Below are positions 24,901-34,373 of a stretch of 34,373 nucleotides of DNA, piece by piece. Location of the stretch: positions 1-34,373 of the forward strand of contig JALQZP010000005.1 in the NCBI GenBank assembly GCA_023258235.1, given 5' to 3'. The notes beneath the pieces are model-generated. The model was given only the letters and a program-made list of their open reading frames with translations. It had not been told where the DNA came from and made no database searches. How positions within the stretch are numbered: the first letter of the stretch is position 1; each line of letters opens with the position of its first letter. The stretch comes from Terrimicrobiaceae bacterium. Its GTDB lineage: Bacteria; Verrucomicrobiota; Verrucomicrobiia; Chthoniobacterales; Terrimicrobiaceae. The translations under genes were made by a program, and so were the position numbers.

Positions 24901-26877
24901 TTATTTGAGAATGGTTTTGCCGAGTTCGGTGACTTTGGCGACGAGGATCTCGCTTCCCGGGGATGCATCCAGCGCGGATAGATAAAGCGCCAAGGCTTGG
25001 CCCCGTTTTCCCTTTCGCTCCTGTTCGATAGCGCTGTTGTAATCCGATATGAACCGGGGACACTTGCCCGTAACCTTGGCTTTTCTGTCCGCGACGCGAG
25101 AATCCGCCGCAGAGGCCGAATCAAGATCGTACAATACCATCCAAACCTCAGGGTAGGCGGAGCGCCTCTCAAGGGCGTCGCATTTTTCGAGGCTGGCGCG
25201 GAGGTTTTTTTCCCGCTCCACAAGGACTTCATACTTGGCTTTGAGTTCGGGATCCGAACCCTGCCCGACAAGAGCCGCAAATTCACTCATTCTTTCGAAG
25301 GCGGCTTTGTGGTCCTGAGCTTTCACAACAAGCTTGAGCGCGTCGAGGGTCTCGTTTTTCGCTTCAAGCGTCTTGATTTCTTCGAGCGTGGAATTCTGGA
25401 TATCTTCAATTTTCTTCTTCAAATCCGGATTGAGAGGGTCGCGCCCGATCGCAGCCGCAACGAGGGTATCTGCGGATTTTTTGTCGCGCATCTTCATGGC
25501 AACATGAGCTTGTTGAGCCCAGTGCAGCGCCTTGCGGGGATGCTCGGCAGCAAACGTTTTGAGATCGGCCATGCCTGAATCCACGCTCGTTTTCTCGATT
25601 TCGTCAGCCAGTTCCGCTATTTTAGGATAGTCCTTGGAATTAACCGCATCGGAAATCATTTTGATGTTTTGTCCAAACAGCCGGATGCGCTGCCTGTCAC
25701 TGTAGGGGATGGTCTGAAGCTCGGGTTGGTATTTGGCCGTCAGCACCATTTTTCTGAGCGTGCTTTCTGCCGCTCCAAGCTGATTTTCGCGAAGCATATT
25801 GTCGATGGATTGACGGTCTTTGGTGGCGTCACGAATGCGGTTGAGCAGGAATGCTTCGAGGCCTGTGATAGTCGAAATATAGGGGATCTTTGGCGTAGCA
25901 CCCGCTCCTTCGGAGCCTTTACCTGTGTCTTTTTGGGAACCTCCCGAAGAACCTGCGGGGTAAGCCTGCTGGCTCAGGGCCAGATCGCCACCTTTGAAGG
26001 AATTGCGGTAAAAACCACATGCAATCAGGGCGTGGATGTAGCGTTGTTGAGCGGCCAACTCGACAATGAGTTGTTGAAACTGAAGTTTTCTGGCCTCGGC
26101 AGTAACAAGATGGGAAAGCGATTTTTTTTCATTTTCAAGGGCGGCGATGCGGCCCTTCACCTCCTCGAGTTGTTCTTCGATGAAGCGGCGCTCGTCCTCG
26201 GTTCCGAGTTGCTTGCCGGTAAGAGGGTTGACATCATAGGTCATTTTCAAATTCCACTCGAGGCGCTTGCGTTCTTTATCCAAAGTATCGAGTTCTTTCC
26301 CGATCGCGATGGTGCGCTGCCTGTCATCAACCCGTCCTCCGGTCAGCGACGAAAGGTGTCCACGGATTGTGCGGCACAGATCGTCGTCCTCCGCATATCC
26401 AGAAAGTTCCATAAGTTTTTGTGAGGCACGCTCTGGGTTCGATGTGTCTCCGATGGAGCGTGTCCGATAGGGGCTCTCCGGCGTGAGATCATTAAGCACA
26501 CCCTTGAGGAGAGCATAATAGGCGTCGCTCTTTTGAATGTCCCCCGCATTGGCGCTAATGAAGGTTCGATAGTCCGAAGGCAGGCTGGCTGGGGTCATGC
26601 CTGCGATGGAAGTTTCCGCGAGCTTGAGCTGGAGTTTGGCCGTCTGTTCCCGGAAATCTCTTTCCTCGCTTGTAAGCTTGGCTGTCTCGTCGGCGAGACG
26701 AAGGCGCTCCAATTCCACATTCTCAAACGTGTTTAATACCACGGGCTGATTCATGATCGGGCCTGCGCCAGGTACACCCGGTGGAAGATTGCCAGAGGGA
26801 TTTTGAGCCGAGGAAAGACCAGTACCGAGAAGGAATACCACCGCAATGAAGACGGGCGCTTTTTTGTTTTCTCTCAT
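24901..26877 (-). CDS. Exported helical/coiled-coil protein, function unknown
   Basis: Signal peptide (APVFIAVVFLLGTGLSSAQ), long charged helical segments, TPR-like C-terminal region (DYNSAIEQERKGKRGQALALYLSALDASPGSE). Confidence 0.75.
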   Translation of the reverse strand: MRENKKAPVFIAVVFLLGTGLSSAQNPSGNLPPGVPGAGPIMNQPVVLNTFENVELERLRLADETAKLTSEERDFREQTAKLQLKLAETSIAGMTPASLPSDYRTFISANAGDIQKSDAYYALLKGVLNDLTPESPYRTRSIGDTSNPERASQKLMELSGYAEDDDLCRTIRGHLSSLTGGRVDDRQRTIAIGKELDTLDKERKRLEWNLKMTYDVNPLTGKQLGTEDERRFIEEQLEEVKGRIAALENEKKSLSHLVTAEARKLQFQQLIVELAAQQRYIHALIACGFYRNSFKGGDLALSQQAYPAGSSGGSQKDTGKGSEGAGATPKIPYISTITGLEAFLLNRIRDATKDRQSIDNMLRENQLGAAESTLRKMVLTAKYQPELQTIPYSDRQRIRLFGQNIKMISDAVNSKDYPKIAELADEIEKTSVDSGMADLKTFAAEHPRKALHWAQQAHVAMKMRDKKSADTLVAAAIGRDPLNPDLKKKIEDIQNSTLEEIKTLEAKNETLDALKLVVKAQDHKAAFERMSEFAALVGQGSDPELKAKYEVLVEREKNLRASLEKCDALERRSAYPEVWMVLYDLDSASAADSRVADRKAKVTGKCPRFISDYNSAIEQERKGKRGQALALYLSALDASPGSEILVAKVTELGKTILK

Positions 26878-27017
26878 GAGGGTGCGATGTTGCCGAAGGT
26901 GGTATTCTATAGGTGGAAAGATACAGAAAGAAGGAAAAATCTCGGATTTGAATATAAAAGCGGCCTATCCGGTGTTCCATTCTTTCAAAAATCCAATTCC
27001 GAGTTTAAACGGAAAGC

Positions 27018-28040
27018 ATGAGCGACCCCGGATGTAAAACGATCTCCCAGTTGCGAGTGGAATGCCGTGGCATTTCGCTTGCCGCACGTGTTCTCGGGCA
27101 GGTGGATGAGTTGAACAAAAAAGATTCCTCCGCAGGCAAGCCGTTCTGGGAACTCAAGCTTCGCGATGCCGGCGATGTGCTGACTTTTCGAGCTTGGTCG
27201 GACACCGATGCGTTCCGTTCCTGCGGGGAAATCCAACGCGGTGAGTGTGTCGAGATCGAGGGTGAGTTCGGCATAAACGGAGCCTTCGGGCTGGACGCCA
27301 AACGCTGGAGGTTGCGTGTCCTCAACCATGAGGAAACACAGGCCCTCTTCGTCGGAGGAGAGGCCGAGATGGCCGCTGTAGAGAAGGATTACACGGACGT
27401 TGTCCAGTTTGTTGACGGGATTGCTGACCCCCGTCTTTCGAGTCTCTGTCGGTTGTTTCTCGAGGATTTCGGGCCCCGCTTCAAGCGCGCCGCTGCCGCA
27501 CGGCATAACCACCATGCCCATCGCGGAGGGCTCCTGCGTCATACTGGCCAGATGATGCGAACGGCCGCAGCCCTCTGCTCGGCCTATCCCTCCCTGAATT
27601 GCGATCTGCTTCTCACGGGTGTGCTATTTCATGATTGCGGAAAGCTTTGGGAGGTTTGCCCGCCGGAAGCAGGGTTTGAAATCCCACGGGAGTTGCGGGG
27701 GGAATTGCTGGGGCATATCAGCATCGGCATCGAGTTGGTGAATGCCCTCTGGCGCAGGCTGCCATTGGAGGAATGGAGGGATGTTGTTCCAGCGTCCGAA
27801 GACGCCCGCCTCCATCTGCTCCACCTTATCGCGGCCCACCATGGCGAGCTTCAATTTGGTTCACCCGTGGAACCCAAAACGCCGGAGGCCATTGCCCTCA
27901 ACATGATTGACAATCTCGACGCCCGGCTGGAAATGATCACATTCGCTTATATCAAACAGCCCGAAATCGCTCCCGGCATTCATGAGCGTGTGCGCCCGCT
28001 CAATACCTCGCCCGTGAAGCCTCTCCAAGTCTGGGGTTGA
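27018..28040 (+). CDS. YhaM-like 3'-5' exoribonuclease (OB-fold + HD domain)
   Basis: OB-like N-terminus (FWELKLRDAGDVLTFRAW); HD motifs HRGGLLRHTGQMMRTAAAL, LLTGVLFHDCGKLWEV, LHLLHLIAAHHGELQFGSPVEPKTPEAIALNMIDNLDARLE. Confidence 0.9.
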   Translation: MSDPGCKTISQLRVECRGISLAARVLGQVDELNKKDSSAGKPFWELKLRDAGDVLTFRAWSDTDAFRSCGEIQRGECVEIEGEFGINGAFGLDAKRWRLRVLNHEETQALFVGGEAEMAAVEKDYTDVVQFVDGIADPRLSSLCRLFLEDFGPRFKRAAAARHNHHAHRGGLLRHTGQMMRTAAALCSAYPSLNCDLLLTGVLFHDCGKLWEVCPPEAGFEIPRELRGELLGHISIGIELVNALWRRLPLEEWRDVVPASEDARLHLLHLIAAHHGELQFGSPVEPKTPEAIALNMIDNLDARLEMITFAYIKQPEIAPGIHERVRPLNTSPVKPLQVWG

Positions 28041-28124
28041 AGCCGAAACGGCACAAAATAAACCCGGATCCGCGTTGCTTTCCCTTGCATTAGCGCGGTC
28101 TTCCACTAAATTTCTACCTCTCAC

Positions 28125-28199
28125 GGCGCATTCGTCTAGGGGTTAGGACACAGCCCTCTCAAGGCTGGTGCACGGGTTCGAATCCCGTATGCGCTGCCA
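28125..28199 (+). tRNA. tRNA-Glu (anticodon CTC), CCA encoded
   Basis: GGCGCAT/ATGCGCT acceptor, anticodon arm CAGCC CTCTCAA GGCTG, T-arm ACGGG TTCGAAT CCCGT, then GCCA. Confidence 0.95.
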
Positions 28200-28360
28200 G
28201 TTTTCAATCCTCTCAATCCCTCCGTAAACAAAGGCTAGGTTGCTTCGACTTTTCAAAAAAACCGCCTGTGTGTTTTAATTTGATTCAACGCGATCTCCGA
28301 ATGGGAAAAATTGAGTATGAAACTTCAGTCAGAAGCTGGTTGCCTTGCTCCAATAAGCAC

Positions 28361-29137
28361 ATGAAGTACCCTTTTGTTGCGACGCTTGTTGCCGCCCACT
28401 TTTTTACTCTCTTGCTGACGACAGGATCCCGTTTGTTTGCGTGCACTGGCGATTTTGCGCATCAGAACGCGACCGATGCCCCGCAGGCCTCTCCCGATGG
28501 CATTGGCAAGTTCCACATGGGGCGTGAAATTGCAAAGGTCATGGGACATGAGGGAATCGATTGGCTGGAACGGGATAGCCGGGAGGACGAGGAGGCCTCG
28601 AGTCGGGGAACGGCCGCTCTCGAGTTGAAGCCAAATGATGTCGTTGCGGACATCGGAGCCGGATCCGGTTACCACACGTTTCGGATTGCGCCGTTGGTTC
28701 GCCAGGGTCGCGTGATGGCCGTCGATATCCAGCCCGAGATGCTGGCATTTCTCGAAGCCCGCGCGAAAGAACTCGGCTACTCGAATGTGGAGCCTCACCT
28801 TGGTGCCATCGACGGGGTTCGCCTACCCGCAGAGTCGATCGACTTGGCCTTGATGGTGGACGCCTACCACGAGTTTTCGCATCCGGCAGAAATGCTGCAA
28901 TCCTTGATGGAGGCGCTGCGTCCCGGCGGAAGGATCGTTCTTTTGGAATACCGCGCCGAGGATCCCAAGGTGCCGATCAAACGGCTCCATAAAATGAGTG
29001 AAATTCAAATCCGCAAAGAACTCGAAGCCGCAGGCTTCGTTTGGAAAAAGACCTGCGATTTTCTTCCATGGCAACACTTGGTGGTATTTGAAAAGCCCCG
29101 GAACCACCCGTCCCGCGATTCCGTTTTGCCTCATTGA
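28361..29137 (+). CDS. Class I SAM-dependent methyltransferase with N-terminal signal-peptide-like segment
   Basis: MKYPFVATLVAAHFFTLLLTTGSRLFAC leader; VVADIGAGSGYHTFRIAPLV, VMAVDIQPEMLAFLEARAKELG, DLALMVDAYHEFSHPAEMLQSLMEALRPGGRIVLLEY. Confidence 0.87.
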   Translation: MKYPFVATLVAAHFFTLLLTTGSRLFACTGDFAHQNATDAPQASPDGIGKFHMGREIAKVMGHEGIDWLERDSREDEEASSRGTAALELKPNDVVADIGAGSGYHTFRIAPLVRQGRVMAVDIQPEMLAFLEARAKELGYSNVEPHLGAIDGVRLPAESIDLALMVDAYHEFSHPAEMLQSLMEALRPGGRIVLLEYRAEDPKVPIKRLHKMSEIQIRKELEAAGFVWKKTCDFLPWQHLVVFEKPRNHPSRDSVLPH

Positions 29138-29148
29138 AGTCACGTCCC

Positions 29149-30480
29149 TCATGCCCGGAGGTGGCGGATTTTTCTTTGGAGCCTCGCTCCCATCGCGGCG
29201 GCGGCGAAGGCTAGGCCGAGAACGAATCCAAACCAGATTCCGCGCGCGCCGTAGCCCCATTGAAAAGCGGCCATCCACGAGGCCGGCAAAGCCATAGCCC
29301 AATACGAGACCATGCCGATGAGGAAGGGCACCTTGGTGTCTGCGAATCCGCGCAGGGCCCCGGAAGACACGATTTGAAGACCGTCGAAAATCTGAAATAT
29401 ACCGGCTAGGGCGAGGAGCTGAACGGTCAAGGCGCGGACGGCGGCATCCTCAACGAAACAATCGGCGATCCAGCGGCCCATGGTGAGATAAATTGCGGCG
29501 AAAACCGTCATGACCACGACGGTCATGCGCAGAGCACCGCCGATGATGGGGCGAATGCGTTCCGTATCGCCCGAGCCACGCGCCTGGCTGACCCGAACGC
29601 TGACGGCCTGGCCGATCCCGAGCGGAACCATGAATGTGGTCGAGGCACAAGAGAGAGCGATTTGGTGCGCAGCTAAGGGGATCATTCCGAGCCAACCCAT
29701 CATTACCGAACCCATCGAAAATCCGGTGACCTCGGCGAGGTTCAAGCCTGCGGAATGGATTCCGATGCGGAAGAGGCGGAAAGATTCTCCCGCCAAGCCC
29801 GGAGCCAACCAACGCTCGGGCCATACCCCGGTAAGGGAACGGGAGCAATAAACGAGCACACCGAGCATCGCCGCGATGCGGCTGAGAAGTGTCGCCAAAC
29901 CCGCGCCCGCAAGCCCCATCACGGGCGAACCGAGGTTTCCAAAAATAAAAACCCAGTTTAAAACCACATTCAGCAGGACAGCCCCGATCATAATCCAAAA
30001 GGGAGGCCAGGGCTTTCCCAACGACTCGCAGACGTTCTTGGCGGATCCCGTGATGAAAATCGGAATGAACGACCATGCGCAAAGAAGAAAATATCCTCCC
30101 ACGGCATCGTTCACCTCCGCAGGTTGGCCGAGCAGATGAAGGGCGGGCCGGGCTACGTGAGCCATCACGGCAAGACTCACACCCATGACTAGGGAAATCA
30201 AAACGCCTCCGCGCAGGCTTTCCCCGGCGAGGCGCGGATTCCCGCTGCCAAACGCATGCGAGGCACGAACACTCACGGAGGAGAGAAGCCCGAATCCGAA
30301 GACCAGCGGAACGGAGAGGACTGTATTCGCAAAGGCACAGGCGGCGAGAGGCAGAACACCGACCCGGCCGACCATCACGGAATCCACCAAACCCATCAGC
30401 ATCTGGCCGAGGAATCCCGCCACGATCGGGCAGGCGAGAGCCAGCGTTTCCCGGTTTTCTCCGCCTCGTTTCAAGATCAA
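29149..30480 (-). CDS. MATE-family efflux transporter
   Basis: 12-TM pattern; GQMLMGLVDSVMVGRVGVLPLAA, NVVLNWVFIFG, AHQIALSCASTTFMVPLGIGQAVSVRVSQARG. Confidence 0.94.
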   Translation of the reverse strand: MILKRGGENRETLALACPIVAGFLGQMLMGLVDSVMVGRVGVLPLAACAFANTVLSVPLVFGFGLLSSVSVRASHAFGSGNPRLAGESLRGGVLISLVMGVSLAVMAHVARPALHLLGQPAEVNDAVGGYFLLCAWSFIPIFITGSAKNVCESLGKPWPPFWIMIGAVLLNVVLNWVFIFGNLGSPVMGLAGAGLATLLSRIAAMLGVLVYCSRSLTGVWPERWLAPGLAGESFRLFRIGIHSAGLNLAEVTGFSMGSVMMGWLGMIPLAAHQIALSCASTTFMVPLGIGQAVSVRVSQARGSGDTERIRPIIGGALRMTVVVMTVFAAIYLTMGRWIADCFVEDAAVRALTVQLLALAGIFQIFDGLQIVSSGALRGFADTKVPFLIGMVSYWAMALPASWMAAFQWGYGARGIWFGFVLGLAFAAAAMGARLQRKIRHLRA

Positions 30481-31268
30481 GATTCCTCCACAATGCGCTG
30501 GAAGCGCTCAATGGATGCGGCCTGTCCGGTGACGGGATCGATGACCACCAATGCTCCGCAAACCTTCGCCTGTCCACGCCCCACGGGGAATTTCGAAGGC
30601 ATGCAATCGAGGAATTTTTGAATCACGGCGCCATGTTCGCGCCCGAGAATCGAATCCACCGGTCCGCACATGCCCGCATCGCACAAGAAAGCGGTTCCTC
30701 CGGGGAGGATTTGCTCGTCGGCGGTCTGCACATGGGTATGTGTGCCGACCACGGCTGAAACCTTGCCGTCGAGATAGCGGCCGACAGCGATCTTCTCGCT
30801 TGTCGTCTCGCCGTGCACATCCACAAAAATCACGGGCGTTTCCGCACGAAGGCGCTGGACCTCGGCCAACGCGGTCGTGAAGGGATTTTCCAGGATCGGT
30901 TGCATGAATGTGCGGCATTGCACATTGAGCACCGCGATTTTCCCTTTGGCGGTGTCAAGGACGACACTGCCGCTTCCGGGGGTTCCGGCGGGGTAATTCA
31001 CCGGACGCAATAGGCGAGGTTCGGTCGCGATGTAGGCGGGTGTTTCCTTTTGGTCCCACACGTGGTCGCCGGTGGTGATGACCGCGACACCGGTGCGCAG
31101 GAGATCAATTGCTATTTTGGCGGAAATCCCGCGGCCGTTGGCGGAGTTCTCGCCATTGACCACCACAAAGTCGGCAAAACCCTCCTTCAAGACTTGCGCC
31201 ACCACATGTTTTGCCGCCGTTCGGCCGCATTCACCCACGATATCACCGAGAAAAAGAAGACGAATCAT
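30477..31268 (-). CDS. YmdB-like metallophosphoesterase (TIGR00282 type)
   Basis: MIRLLFLGDIVGECGRTAAKHV, VVNGENSANGRGIS, VITTGDHVWDQKE, IFVDVHGETTSEKIAVGRYLDGKVSAVVGTHTHVQTADEQILPGGTAFLCDAGMCG. Overlaps the MATE gene by 4 nt. Confidence 0.94.
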   Translation of the reverse strand: MIRLLFLGDIVGECGRTAAKHVVAQVLKEGFADFVVVNGENSANGRGISAKIAIDLLRTGVAVITTGDHVWDQKETPAYIATEPRLLRPVNYPAGTPGSGSVVLDTAKGKIAVLNVQCRTFMQPILENPFTTALAEVQRLRAETPVIFVDVHGETTSEKIAVGRYLDGKVSAVVGTHTHVQTADEQILPGGTAFLCDAGMCGPVDSILGREHGAVIQKFLDCMPSKFPVGRGQAKVCGALVVIDPVTGQAASIERFQRIVEES

Positions 31269-31315
31269 GAATCCTTTTTATAGCAACCGGGCGCGAACGC
31301 ATTTAAAAAATCCCT

Positions 31316-32524
31316 GTGCGATCGTATCATTTTCTTCCACTCCTCTTTTTCGGTTCCCTTTCGTTGGCCATGGGGAAGCTCACACCCCTTGCTCCAAAGC
31401 CCGACTGGCAGGAACTCGACCAATATCAACAAACCATCACCCGGAGCGAGTTCACAGACCTCCTCAACCGCATCTACGCTCCCGGCGGAGCCGCCAAGGG
31501 CCTGATTGATATCACTTCCGGAAGCGCCAAAATCCGAACCTCGGAGGGTCGGCCCCCCTATATTCTCAAATTCGCGGCATCCCGAGCCTCCGCCCGCCCC
31601 GTACCCAAGTATTGGCGTGCACGCAGTGAAATAAAACCATCGACCCCTCAACCGCTGAGCGGATTGAAAATCGCCATTGATCCCGGACACATCGGAGGCA
31701 AGTGGGCCAAAATCGAGGAGCGCTGGTTCCAAATCGGAAATTCCAAACCTGTTGCCGAAGGGGACATGACGCTCCAGGTTGCCAAACTCCTCGTTCCGCG
31801 CCTCAAAGCCATGGGAGCCGAGGCCTGGCTCACGCGATCGACATCATCCCCGCTCACAGGTCTCCGACCCGCACGGCTTCGCTCGCTCGCCGCCGCATCA
31901 CTGCGCGAAAAAGGGGAAAAGACCACACCGGTTTCGATTCAAAGAGAGAGCGAACGTCTTTTCTACCGTGGGAGTGAAATTCGCAAGAGAGCCGAGTTGG
32001 TGAATGGAAAAATAAGGCCCGATCTGGTCCTCTGCCTGCATTTCAACGCCGAGGAATGGGGAAACCCCTCGAAGCCATCCCTTGTGGATAAAAACCACCT
32101 CCACTTTCTGATCACCGGCGCCTCGAGCCGGAAGGAGTTGGAATACGAAGACCAGCGTTTTGAAATGCTGGTCAAACTTCTCAATCGCACCTTCCCGGAG
32201 GAAAAATCCGCAACGCAAGCGCTGGCGAAGAGCATGGCGGAGGCAACGAAACTTCCGCCTTTCGTCTACCACGGCCCCACTGCCGTGCGGGTCGGAGACA
32301 GCGACTACATCTGGGCCCGGAATCTTCTCGCGAACCGCTTGTTCCGCTGTCCGGTCGTTTACGTCGAGCCGTATGTCATGAATAGCCGCAGCGTTTTCAA
32401 ACGCATCCAAGCGGGGGACTACGCTGGACGTAGACCGGTCGGCGGCCAGTCGCAGCCAAGTCTCTTTCGCGAATATGCGGATTCCGTCGCGGCGGGTTTG
32501 GCGAAGTATTACTCGGGGCGATAG
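31316..32524 (+). CDS. N-acetylmuramoyl-L-alanine amidase (Amidase_3-like)
   Basis: Signal peptide; LKIAIDPGHIGGKWA, GDMTLQVAKLLVPRLKAMGAEAWLTRS, DLVLCLHFNAEEWG, VVYVEPYVMNS. Confidence 0.85.
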   Translation: MRSYHFLPLLFFGSLSLAMGKLTPLAPKPDWQELDQYQQTITRSEFTDLLNRIYAPGGAAKGLIDITSGSAKIRTSEGRPPYILKFAASRASARPVPKYWRARSEIKPSTPQPLSGLKIAIDPGHIGGKWAKIEERWFQIGNSKPVAEGDMTLQVAKLLVPRLKAMGAEAWLTRSTSSPLTGLRPARLRSLAAASLREKGEKTTPVSIQRESERLFYRGSEIRKRAELVNGKIRPDLVLCLHFNAEEWGNPSKPSLVDKNHLHFLITGASSRKELEYEDQRFEMLVKLLNRTFPEEKSATQALAKSMAEATKLPPFVYHGPTAVRVGDSDYIWARNLLANRLFRCPVVYVEPYVMNSRSVFKRIQAGDYAGRRPVGGQSQPSLFREYADSVAAGLAKYYSGR

Positions 32525-32537
32525 GATTTCCGAGTTT

Positions 32538-34373
32538 CTACGAGATTCGCATTCGGATCTGGCTCCGCAGGATCAGGTAAAGAGTCCCGAAAAGGGCTGT
32601 GCTTGAGACGAGGAGAACGCCGACATTGAACCAAAGGATGCCCGCGCGGAAGCCAAGGTATTCTTTCACCGGGCCGAAGAAGACGTTCAAATGGCGGTTC
32701 TCGCGGTAGTCGCTTTGCTCCATCTCTGCCTTCGAGATGAGGTCGGTGACTTTCTGGTTCACATACAACTGCTCGGCGGTGAATCCGTTTCCGAGTTTTT
32801 TGAATTTCGACCGATCGAACGAGGCACCATCGATAACTTGGTCGATCAACACAAAGGCGCGGTTCATTTTGGCCGGTGTCGAGGCCTCCAGACCGGAGAG
32901 CAGCGCGAGGGTATCCTTGAGATCCTCCAGGCGTTCCTCCTGGCTTGCGGTTGGATTTTTTTTCCGGACGATTTCGTAGATCATCGATTGGATCTTTTCC
33001 TGGCGGCGTGTGAGAGGATTCAGTTTCGCCTGTGCAAAAACGAGCGCTTCATAGGACCATCGGGTCGGCATGACTTCGCAAATGAGCGGAACGTGGAGAT
33101 TGCTGCGCGCGGGCATGGCTGTCGCGGGATGCCTGCTTGCCCACTGCTGGATCGTGTAGATGAAATCAAGATTGCGATTCATCTCCTCGTATTTGATGAG
33201 AGCGCCGCTGAGGATGATCTGCGGAATCAGGACGACGGGGATGATAAGAATGCCGGTCTTGCTCTCGGACACAAGCGCCGAGATCAGCAGACCAATGGCC
33301 GCGCCGCTCGCGGCGGTCAGGAACATGGCGATAAAAACAATCCAAAATCCGTCCCGAAGGGAAAGAAAAGCATTGCCGATCCAAGTGAAAAGCGCGCACT
33401 GGATAAGCGCAAAGAAACCCAGCGTGAGAACTTTTGCGAAAACATAGAAGCCGAGGTTCACGTTCAGATTTCTCTCCCTCATGAGCACCGGCCGGTCGTG
33501 AATGATGTCGTCCACGCTATTCGTGAGACCCAGAAACATCGCCACAACCAAGGTGAGAAAAAGATAGGTCGGGATGTGGAAAGCGGACGCGAAATCATAA
33601 ACGTCCGTCTCCGAATATCTCAACACCATGCCTGTAAGAACCGCCAGCAGCGGGGCTTCGAGAATGGTCGTGAGAAGATTGGCCTTGTTGCGGAGTTTGC
33701 TGAGAAAAGCGCGCTTGAGAAGGATGACGAACTGGCGCGCCTGTTCTTTTGGCCTCAGTCGGTCGCTTCCCGCCCTCGGTTGGGGAACGGGTGGCGATGG
33801 CTCGCGGGGCGGCGCGGGATGCTGGACATCCTTCAACAGGCGGTGCGACTCGTATTTGTCGCGCCAGTAGTCGGGAGAAAACCGGCGGGCGGGAACGAGT
33901 TGTCCGCGATTGTTTTCTTCCAGAATGATGTCACCCCCGAGATCGCGAAGAGGTGTCTCCAGAACATCAAAGATGAACTCGGGGCGTGTGGTGCCGCAGG
34001 ACTCGCAGCCGCCGATGGATTTCGCTTCGGTCTGGCGGCTTTCAGCTTCGGCGAAGTATTTCAGTGTTTCGTGAGGCGTTCCGAAGAAGACGAGCTTGCC
34101 ACCACGGTCGAGGACGATGGCCTTGTGGAACATCTGGAAAATCCGGGATGTGGGCTGGTGAATCGTGACGAGGACGATCTTGTTGTGGGCCATGTCACGG
34201 ATGATTTCCATGATGTGCTCGGAATCCTTTGAGCTGAGCCCGCTGGTGGGCTCGTCGAAAAGAAAGATATCGGCGGAGCTGACCATATCGAGACCGATAT
34301 TGAGGCGTTTGCGCTCGCCTCCGCTGAGGGTTTTGAGGCCCGTGTGTCCGACCACAAAATTGCGGCGTTCATT
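32538..34373 (-). CDS. ABCG/White-like ABC transporter, ATPase fused to ABC-2 permease (5' end outside window)
   Basis: LSGGERKRLNIGLDMVSSADIFLFDEPTSGLSSKDSEHIMEIIRD...VLVTIHQPTSRIFQMFHKAIVLDRGGKLVFFGTP followed by a multi-TM permease; frame is open to the window edge. Confidence 0.92.
   Translation of the reverse strand, partial: NERRNFVVGHTGLKTLSGGERKRLNIGLDMVSSADIFLFDEPTSGLSSKDSEHIMEIIRDMAHNKIVLVTIHQPTSRIFQMFHKAIVLDRGGKLVFFGTPHETLKYFAEAESRQTEAKSIGGCESCGTTRPEFIFDVLETPLRDLGGDIILEENNRGQLVPARRFSPDYWRDKYESHRLLKDVQHPAPPREPSPPVPQPRAGSDRLRPKEQARQFVILLKRAFLSKLRNKANLLTTILEAPLLAVLTGMVLRYSETDVYDFASAFHIPTYLFLTLVVAMFLGLTNSVDDIIHDRPVLMRERNLNVNLGFYVFAKVLTLGFFALIQCALFTWIGNAFLSLRDGFWIVFIAMFLTAASGAAIGLLISALVSESKTGILIIPVVLIPQIILSGALIKYEEMNRNLDFIYTIQQWASRHPATAMPARSNLHVPLICEVMPTRWSYEALVFAQAKLNPLTRRQEKIQSMIYEIVRKKNPTASQEERLEDLKDTLALLSGLEASTPAKMNRAFVLIDQVIDGASFDRSKFKKLGNGFTAEQLYVNQKVTDLISKAEMEQSDYRENRHLNVFFGPVKEYLGFRAGILWFNVGVLLVSSTALFGTLYLILRSQIRMRIS

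Noticed and set aside
32691-34232. 513-aa plus-strand ORF antisense to the ABC transporter
   Set aside because: Shadow ORF; the minus strand has clear Walker B/signature motifs.
1-34373. CRISPR arrays, transposases, integrases or prophage genes
   Set aside because: No regularly spaced direct repeats and no mobile-element protein motifs were seen in the reading or the ORF translations.

Overview
The window looks like a chromosomal segment of a Gram-negative bacterium: lpxB is present, and the mix of families (DUF4159, FG-GAP, archaeal-type ProRS) suggests a PVC/Verrucomicrobia-like genome. That taxonomy is inference only. I recognise about 25 protein genes, two tRNAs (Pro-GGG on -, Glu-CTC on +) and one strong intrinsic terminator. 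Housekeeping genes include tgt, a DEAD-box helicase, proS, lpxB, rpsA, ispD, an M42 peptidase, a YhaM-like exoribonuclease, a MATE transporter, a YmdB-like phosphoesterase, an amidase and an ABCG-type ABC transporter. The most interesting items are: (1) a fusion of tRNA-guanine transglycosylase with an MnmC/DUF752-like methyltransferase; (2) a six-gene envelope operon (7256-12986) with PEGA, CsgG-like, COG3014-like, YcfL-like, LpoB-like and YkuD L,D-transpeptidase proteins, a candidate peptidoglycan-synthase activation system; (3) a ~211-bp nested inverted-repeat element at 13085-13295 with a branched predicted fold, in a convergent intergenic region; (4) a SUMF1-family gene whose N-terminal SAM domain is missed by the ORF track because the only in-frame start candidate is AUU/AUA. 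All family calls come from reading the sequence by eye; no database search was run.
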